Positions 8,937-10,865 of a stretch of DNA of 10,865 nt are shown in pieces (position 1 is the stretch's first letter; each line of letters begins with the position of its first letter). The position numbers and the translations under genes are program-made. Below the pieces are notes generated by a model. It was not told the DNA's origin. It was given only the letters and a program-made list of their open reading frames with translations, and did not search any database. The DNA lies in NCBI GenBank assembly GCA_024699395.1, contig JAILPU010000302.1, positions 1 to 10,865 of the forward strand, read 5' to 3'. This DNA comes from Lachnospiraceae bacterium (lineage in GTDB: Bacteria; Bacillota; Clostridia; Lachnospirales; Lachnospiraceae).

Positions 8937-8970
8937 ACCGGTTTTTTGGGAAATACCCTACCGATTGTGG
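8932..8970 (-). terminator. Inverted repeat downstream of murC, possible terminator
   Basis: CCACAACCGGT (8932-8942) and ACCGATTGTGG (8960-8970) form an 11-bp stem with one mismatch around a 17-base loop, which itself holds GGG/CCC (8948-8958). On the minus strand it starts 14 bases after the murC stop and is followed by ATATTTTATTG, a moderately T-rich run. It could end murC transcription. Because its arms are parts of DnaA-box-like sites facing each other, it may instead simply reflect protein-binding symmetry. Confidence 0.45.
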
Positions 8971-8983
8971 ATAATGTGGACAG
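8966..8983 (-). promoter_or_regulatory. Two abutting DnaA boxes, one perfect
   Basis: TGTGGATAA (8966-8974) is the exact complement of the DnaA consensus TTATCCACA. TGTGGACAG (8975-8983, CTGTCCACA on the minus strand) follows directly in the same orientation. They end one base before the murC stop codon. Confidence 0.75.
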
Positions 8984-8984
8984 A

Positions 8985-10385
8985 TCAGATTCCTAATATA
9001 TTTTCCCCTATTTTATGCACATCTCCGGCTCCCATAGTTATCAACAAAACGCCATTTATGCAATTTTCCAAAAGGAAATTTTCAATCTCATCAAAGGATG
9101 GAAAGTAGTAACATTCTTTACCGAGATTTCGTATATGTTCGGCAAGAGTTTCGCTTGAAATACCTAAAGTATCCGTCTCTCTTGCGGCATATATATCCGC
9201 CAGTACCACTTTGTCAGCTTTGGAGAGAACACTCGCAAAGTCTTCCATAAGAGCCTTGGTTCTGGTGTAGGTATGGGGCTGGAAAACGCACCACAATGTT
9301 TTGTGAGGAACCTTCTCGGCAGCCGAAAGTGTGGCTGCAATTTCGGTGGGGTGATGGGCATAATCATCAACAACAGTAACGCCGCCTATGGTGCCTTTGT
9401 ATTCGAAACGTCTCTTGGTACCCCCAAAGGAGTTTATGGCTTTAACGGTTTTTTCATTGTCAAGGTTAAAGAAGTCACTTAAAGCACACACCGAAAGGGT
9501 ATTTGAGATATTGTGAATTCCGAAGAGGCTTAACTCAAAATCGGTTTTCTTGTTGTCCTTGGTTGAAACCATTGTGAAGGAAGGGTGACCCGACGCTGAG
9601 AAACTTATATTTTCCGGATAATAATCGTTTGTTTCACCGTAGGAATTAACCTTGTTCATACCGTAGGTTATAATTTTACATTTGGCATCCTTTACGATTT
9701 CTTTGTAATCCGGGATATCTGCATTTATAATGATACATCCCGAGGTATTGCAAAGGTTTGCGAATCTTGTGAAGGAATTTCTTATATCATTTATATCCTT
9801 AAAGAAGTCGAGATGATCCTCATCCACATTTAATATAATTTCCACCGAAGGGAAGAAACTTAAAAAGCTGTTTGTATATTCACAGGCCTCTGCCGCAAGA
9901 AAAGGCGAGTTTCCGATGCGGACATTACCCTTTATGGAATCAAGGATGCCACCCACCAAAAGTGTGGGATCTTCTTCGTTGGCCATAAGTACTTCACTTA
10001 CCATGGAGGTGGTGGTGGTTTTTCCGTGGGTACCGCTCACCGCAATGGAGTTGGGGTACTGCTTCATTATTTGCCCCAAAAGATCGGCTCTGTAAATATA
10101 AGGAATATTCTTTTCGCGGATTGCTGTAAATTCTATGTTGTTTTCTTTTACTGCACTTGTGAGAACACACAGATCGTAATCGTCGGCGATGTGGGATCTG
10201 CTCTCTCCGTAATATACGGTGATGCCCTTTTCTTCCAGGTGTGTTGTCACATCGGATTTAAGGCGATCGCTTCCGTATACTTTAAAACCTTTATGAGCCA
10301 TGATCTCTGCAAGACCGCTCATACTGATTCCGCCTATTCCCAAAAAGAAAATTTTTAATGGCTTGGAAAAATCTAGATTATACAT
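8985..10385 (-). CDS. murC: UDP-N-acetylmuramate--L-alanine ligase
   Basis: It adds L-alanine to UDP-MurNAc using ATP, the first peptide step of peptidoglycan precursor synthesis in the cytoplasm. The 466-residue length is normal. The N-terminal nucleotide-type fold shows FLGIGGISMSGLAEIM (from residue 14). The central Mur ligase domain has the ATP loop GTHGKTTTT (118-126), EACEYTNSF (166-174) and NVDEDHLDFF (186-195). The HNISN segment (291-295) precedes the C-terminal domain with DDYAHHPTEI (340-349) and MGAGD (451-455). Other Mur ligases lack this combination. I chose the ATG at 10385, with GGAG eight bases upstream; an in-frame TTG at 10406 would add seven residues without a ribosome binding site. 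Transcribed alone towards the DnaD-like gene, it is separated from it by 266 bases holding the DnaA-box cluster. The stop is TGA at 8985-8987. Confidence 0.97.
   Translation of the reverse strand: MYNLDFSKPLKIFFLGIGGISMSGLAEIMAHKGFKVYGSDRLKSDVTTHLEEKGITVYYGESRSHIADDYDLCVLTSAVKENNIEFTAIREKNIPYIYRADLLGQIMKQYPNSIAVSGTHGKTTTTSMVSEVLMANEEDPTLLVGGILDSIKGNVRIGNSPFLAAEACEYTNSFLSFFPSVEIILNVDEDHLDFFKDINDIRNSFTRFANLCNTSGCIIINADIPDYKEIVKDAKCKIITYGMNKVNSYGETNDYYPENISFSASGHPSFTMVSTKDNKKTDFELSLFGIHNISNTLSVCALSDFFNLDNEKTVKAINSFGGTKRRFEYKGTIGGVTVVDDYAHHPTEIAATLSAAEKVPHKTLWCVFQPHTYTRTKALMEDFASVLSKADKVVLADIYAARETDTLGISSETLAEHIRNLGKECYYFPSFDEIENFLLENCINGVLLITMGAGDVHKIGENILGI
9013..9046 (+). promoter_or_regulatory. 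Two DnaA-box-like sites in the 3' end of murC
   Basis: TTATGCACA (9013-9021) fits the relaxed consensus TTATNCACA exactly, and TTATCAACA (9038-9046) is one mismatch from TTATCCACA. Both point in the plus direction, facing the pair at 8966-8983. They lie inside coding sequence, so chance matches are possible. Confidence 0.45.
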
Positions 10386-10434
10386 TTTTAATGCTCCGTT
10401 CTGCAAAAATGAAAAAAACTAAACATCGAGATAT

Positions 10435-10443
10435 ATTATAGCA
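10435..10443 (-). promoter_or_regulatory. murC promoter, perfect extended -10
   Basis: On the minus strand the bases read TGCTATAAT, a perfect extended -10. The start of transcription would be near 10428, giving a leader of about 42 bases. The -35 region (TTGTAT or TTTGTA, 16-17 bases upstream) is weak, as is usual for extended -10 promoters. A short inverted repeat AAATAC-N4-GTATTT (10455-10470) covers the -35 region and could be an operator. Confidence 0.65.
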
Positions 10444-10503
10444 TTATGCCCGAAAAATACAAATGTATTTAAAAATGGATAAGCCGTTTTTGTTCCTTTT
10501 TTT

Positions 10504-10532
10504 AAGTATATATGATATACTTGTGATATAAA
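10504..10532 (+). promoter_or_regulatory. glgC promoter region with 8-bp inverted repeat
   Basis: AAGTATAT (10504-10511) and ATATACTT (10515-10522) form a perfect inverted repeat with a three-base spacer. Two candidate extended -10 elements fall here on the plus strand: TGATATACT (10513-10521), overlapping the repeat, and TGATATAAA (10524-10532), just after it. No good -35 is seen for either. An operator overlapping a promoter is plausible; the repeat may also be due to AT-rich composition. Confidence 0.45.
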
Positions 10533-10545
10533 TTCAGATTTTTTC

Positions 10546-10581
10546 GGGGACGTGGTACAAAAGGGAGTAATTGTGCGCCCC
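10546..10581 (+). promoter_or_regulatory. Possible hairpin in the glgC leader
   Basis: GGGG (10546-10549) pairs with CCCC (10578-10581), and after a one-base bulge CGTG (10551-10554) pairs with TGCG (10574-10577) including two G-U pairs. The loop is about 19 bases. It lies 42 bases before the glgC start. No known riboswitch was recognised. Confidence 0.3.
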
Positions 10582-10623
10582 ATATAAGGAAATTTCTGTG
10601 AAATAAATATTTGAGGTGACCGG

Positions 10624-10865
10624 ATGATCAAGAAAGAGATGATTGCCATGTTATTGGCAGGAGGACAGGGAAGCCGTCTTGGGGTACTGACATCCAACGT
10701 GGCAAAGCCCGCTGTCGCATTTGGCGGCAAATACCGTATCATTGATTTCCCTTTATCCAACTGTATAAACTCGGGAGTGGATACGGTAGGTGTTCTTACA
10801 CAATATCAGCCTCTCAGGCTGAATATACATATAGGGATCGGAATTCCCTGGGACCTTGACAGAAA
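10624..10865 (+). CDS. glgC: Glucose-1-phosphate adenylyltransferase, N-terminal part (3' end outside window)
   Basis: It makes ADP-glucose from ATP and glucose 1-phosphate, the committed step of bacterial glycogen synthesis. Eighty codons are present of a protein normally near 400-430 residues. Translation gives [20 protein letters not shown], then [30 protein letters not shown], and [17 protein letters not shown]. These are the nucleotide-binding GGxGxRL loop and the conserved [20 protein letters not shown] and QYxPxxLN segments of ADP-glucose pyrophosphorylases. The ATG at 10624 follows GAGGTG (10613-10618) at a normal spacing of five bases. In many clostridia glgD follows; that cannot be seen here. 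It is divergent from murC, with 238 bases between the two starts. Confidence 0.95.
   Translation, partial: MIKKEMIAMLLAGGQGSRLGVLTSNVAKPAVAFGGKYRIIDFPLSNCINSGVDTVGVLTQYQPLRLNIHIGIGIPWDLDR

Noticed and set aside
8805..8996. 63-codon open frame with a CGKCGKCG run
   Set aside because: The apparent Cys-rich motif comes from the tandem DnaA-box-like TGTGGAAAA units, and the frame has no clear ribosome binding site.
10419..10760. 113-codon open frame on the minus strand
   Set aside because: It is antisense to the N-terminus of glgC and to the promoter region; glgC is recognised by strong motifs.

Overview
The window looks like chromosomal DNA of a low-to-moderate GC anaerobic Firmicute, most likely a member of the Lachnospiraceae (Butyrivibrio, Roseburia or Lachnospira type). 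This rests on protein style, strong AGGAG-type ribosome binding sites, DnaD-domain and DnaC/DnaI-type replication proteins beside a long-form PRPP synthase, and a clostridial-type MurC and GlgC. It is inference without a database search. No mobile element, CRISPR array, tRNA or rRNA gene was seen.

Layout. (1) Bases 1-4957, plus strand, hold the 3' end of an F-type ATP synthase operon: the end of atpG (gamma), complete atpD (beta) and atpC (epsilon), then an 842-residue membrane-anchored protein of unknown function. That gene starts one base after the atpC stop and is probably translated with it. (2) Bases 4958-5333 separate convergent transcription units. They contain a perfect 19-bp terminator hairpin and two 31-bp palindromic repeats. 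(3) Bases 5334-8718, minus strand, form an apparent operon read in the order DnaD-domain protein, DnaC/DnaI-type helicase loader, PRPP synthase. (4) Bases 8719-8984 are the upstream region of that operon, with a cluster of DnaA-box-like 9-mers including a perfect TTATCCACA. (5) Bases 8985-10385, minus strand, encode MurC. (6) Bases 10386-10623 form a divergent promoter region. (7) From base 10624, plus strand, glgC begins and runs off the window.

Functional links. The ATP synthase genes make the catalytic head and central stalk of the energy-coupling rotary enzyme. The DnaD-like protein and the loader would act together to bring the replicative helicase to DNA, and the DnaA boxes just upstream suggest that DnaA binds there and may control them. 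PRPP synthase, encoded in the same unit, supplies the precursor for nucleotide synthesis. MurC serves peptidoglycan synthesis and GlgC glycogen synthesis.

The two observations most worth following are the extracytoplasmic protein tied to the ATP synthase operon, whose C-terminus resembles a C39-like peptidase lacking its catalytic residues, and the DnaA-box cluster (three boxes head-to-tail with no gap, plus others within 190 bp) in front of the helicase-loading operon.
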